A stretch of DNA of 6,976 nucleotides from an uncultured Dysosmobacter sp. GTDB taxonomy: Bacteria > Bacillota > Clostridia > Oscillospirales > Oscillospiraceae. Made by a program: the position numbers and the translations under genes. Location of the stretch: assembly GCA_934636905.1 (NCBI GenBank), contig CAKUBJ010000052.1:1-6976 (forward strand), in the 5' to 3' direction. The stretch's first letter is position 1. The number at the start of each line of letters is the position of its first letter. Positions 6,585-6,976 of the stretch are shown here, piece by piece. The notes below the pieces were generated by a model. That model saw nothing but the letters and a program-made list of their open reading frames with translations. It did no database searches and was not told where the DNA came from.

Positions 6585-6976
6585 GTGTCTTTTGAGGCAA
6601 AATGGCGCCTGCTGGCGAGAGTGGGAGTCCATTGCTATATTTTGATTTCCAATGTATCGGGTGCGGTAAAAGTAGCCCCGCTGCAAATTCTTCAGTTTCC
6701 AGTGGTGCTGCCGCACAATTTTCAGGACGCGGAAAAGTTCAATTTGCAGTTCTCAGACTTCTCAGAAATCACTGAAACAGCGGACAAGCTGCGCTGGCTT
6801 CGATACCAGAAAGGCCTGCGGCAGAGAGATGTAGCTGACTACGCCGGTATATACCGAAGTACTTATATTCATTATGAAGAATATGGAAAGGACTTTTACT
6901 CTCCGAAGCACATGGAGAAAATCGCGCAGCTTTTCGAGGTTCCAGTCGAAAGACTTCTGGATGACTACAATCTCTT
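6585..6976 (+). CDS. XRE-family HTH transcriptional regulator, cut by right edge
   Basis: The frame stays open from 6540 to the window end. Taking GTG at 6585, which has AGGTGG 8 nt upstream, the visible part is 130 residues. An N-terminal segment of about 65 residues (containing LQILQFPVVLPHNF) has no fold I can name. It is followed by a Cro/C1-type helix-turn-helix (about 66-125) with ADKLRWLRYQKGL, DVADYAGIYRSTYIHYEEYG and an EKIAQLFEVPVERLLDDYN end. Similar regulators, as I recall, often continue into a second HTH and are frequent on integrative elements of gut Clostridia. The start is uncertain: GTG at 6573, 6702 or 6705 and TTG at 6744 also fit, and there is no in-frame ATG before the HTH. 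The DNA is more AT-rich than the efflux and kinase genes, which suggests a separate origin. Confidence 0.65.
   Translation, partial: MSFEAKWRLLARVGVHCYILISNVSGAVKVAPLQILQFPVVLPHNFQDAEKFNLQFSDFSEITETADKLRWLRYQKGLRQRDVADYAGIYRSTYIHYEEYGKDFYSPKHMEKIAQLFEVPVERLLDDYNL

Noticed and set aside
6633..6641. TGCTATATT, a possible extended -10 for the XRE gene
   Set aside because: No acceptable -35 is present, and it would lie inside the gene if the GTG at 6585 is used. It is too weak to list as a promoter.
1..6976. CRISPR arrays, tRNA or rRNA genes, complete insertion sequences
   Set aside because: I saw no regularly spaced repeats, cloverleaf genes, transposase motifs or rRNA signatures on either strand.

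Overview
The window most likely comes from a spore-forming, gut-type Clostridia (Oscillospiraceae/Ruminococcaceae-like). The reasons are a high-GC Firmicute style with strong GGAGG-type ribosome binding sites, a T-box leader, an OmpR-type two-component system diverging from an adaptor/ABC efflux operon, and a remnant of the sporulation sigma factor gene sigK. The genus is inference.

Layout. Bases 1-259, minus strand: a perfect-consensus sigma-A promoter (TTGACA, 17 bp, TATAAT) drives a T-box riboswitch leader. The left edge cuts it just before the antiterminator, so its regulated gene lies outside the window. Bases 260-716 hold no gene, only a strong intrinsic terminator (433-476) and the long 3' tail of the next operon. 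Bases 717-4313, minus strand: a tightly coupled three-gene operon of membrane-anchored efflux adaptor, ABC ATPase and MacB/YknZ-type permease, in the YknX-YknY-YknZ order. Bases 4314-4499: a divergent control region. Bases 4500-6373, plus strand: an OmpR-family response regulator and its sensor histidine kinase, overlapping by 4 nt. Bases 6374-6976: a different kind of DNA, with a fragment of sigK that stops matching just past AATGA, then an XRE-family HTH regulator that runs off the right edge in visibly more AT-rich sequence.

How it works together. The kinase probably senses an envelope stress or antimicrobial compound and phosphorylates the regulator at Asp51. The regulator would then act on the intergenic region. 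There, both divergent promoters carry the same architecture in mirror image: TTCAG, 6 nt, TTCAG, 10 nt, then a weak -10 box. This predicts one operator design that activates both the regulator's own operon and the efflux operon. The substrate is unknown; family precedents (MacAB, YknWXYZ) suggest a peptide toxin or antibiotic.

The two points most worth following are this mirrored operator pair and the sigK remnant. The remnant's homology ends just past the AATGA core at which, as I recall, the Bacillus subtilis skin element recombines in sigK. It is therefore a candidate attachment scar or end of a sigK-targeting mobile element.
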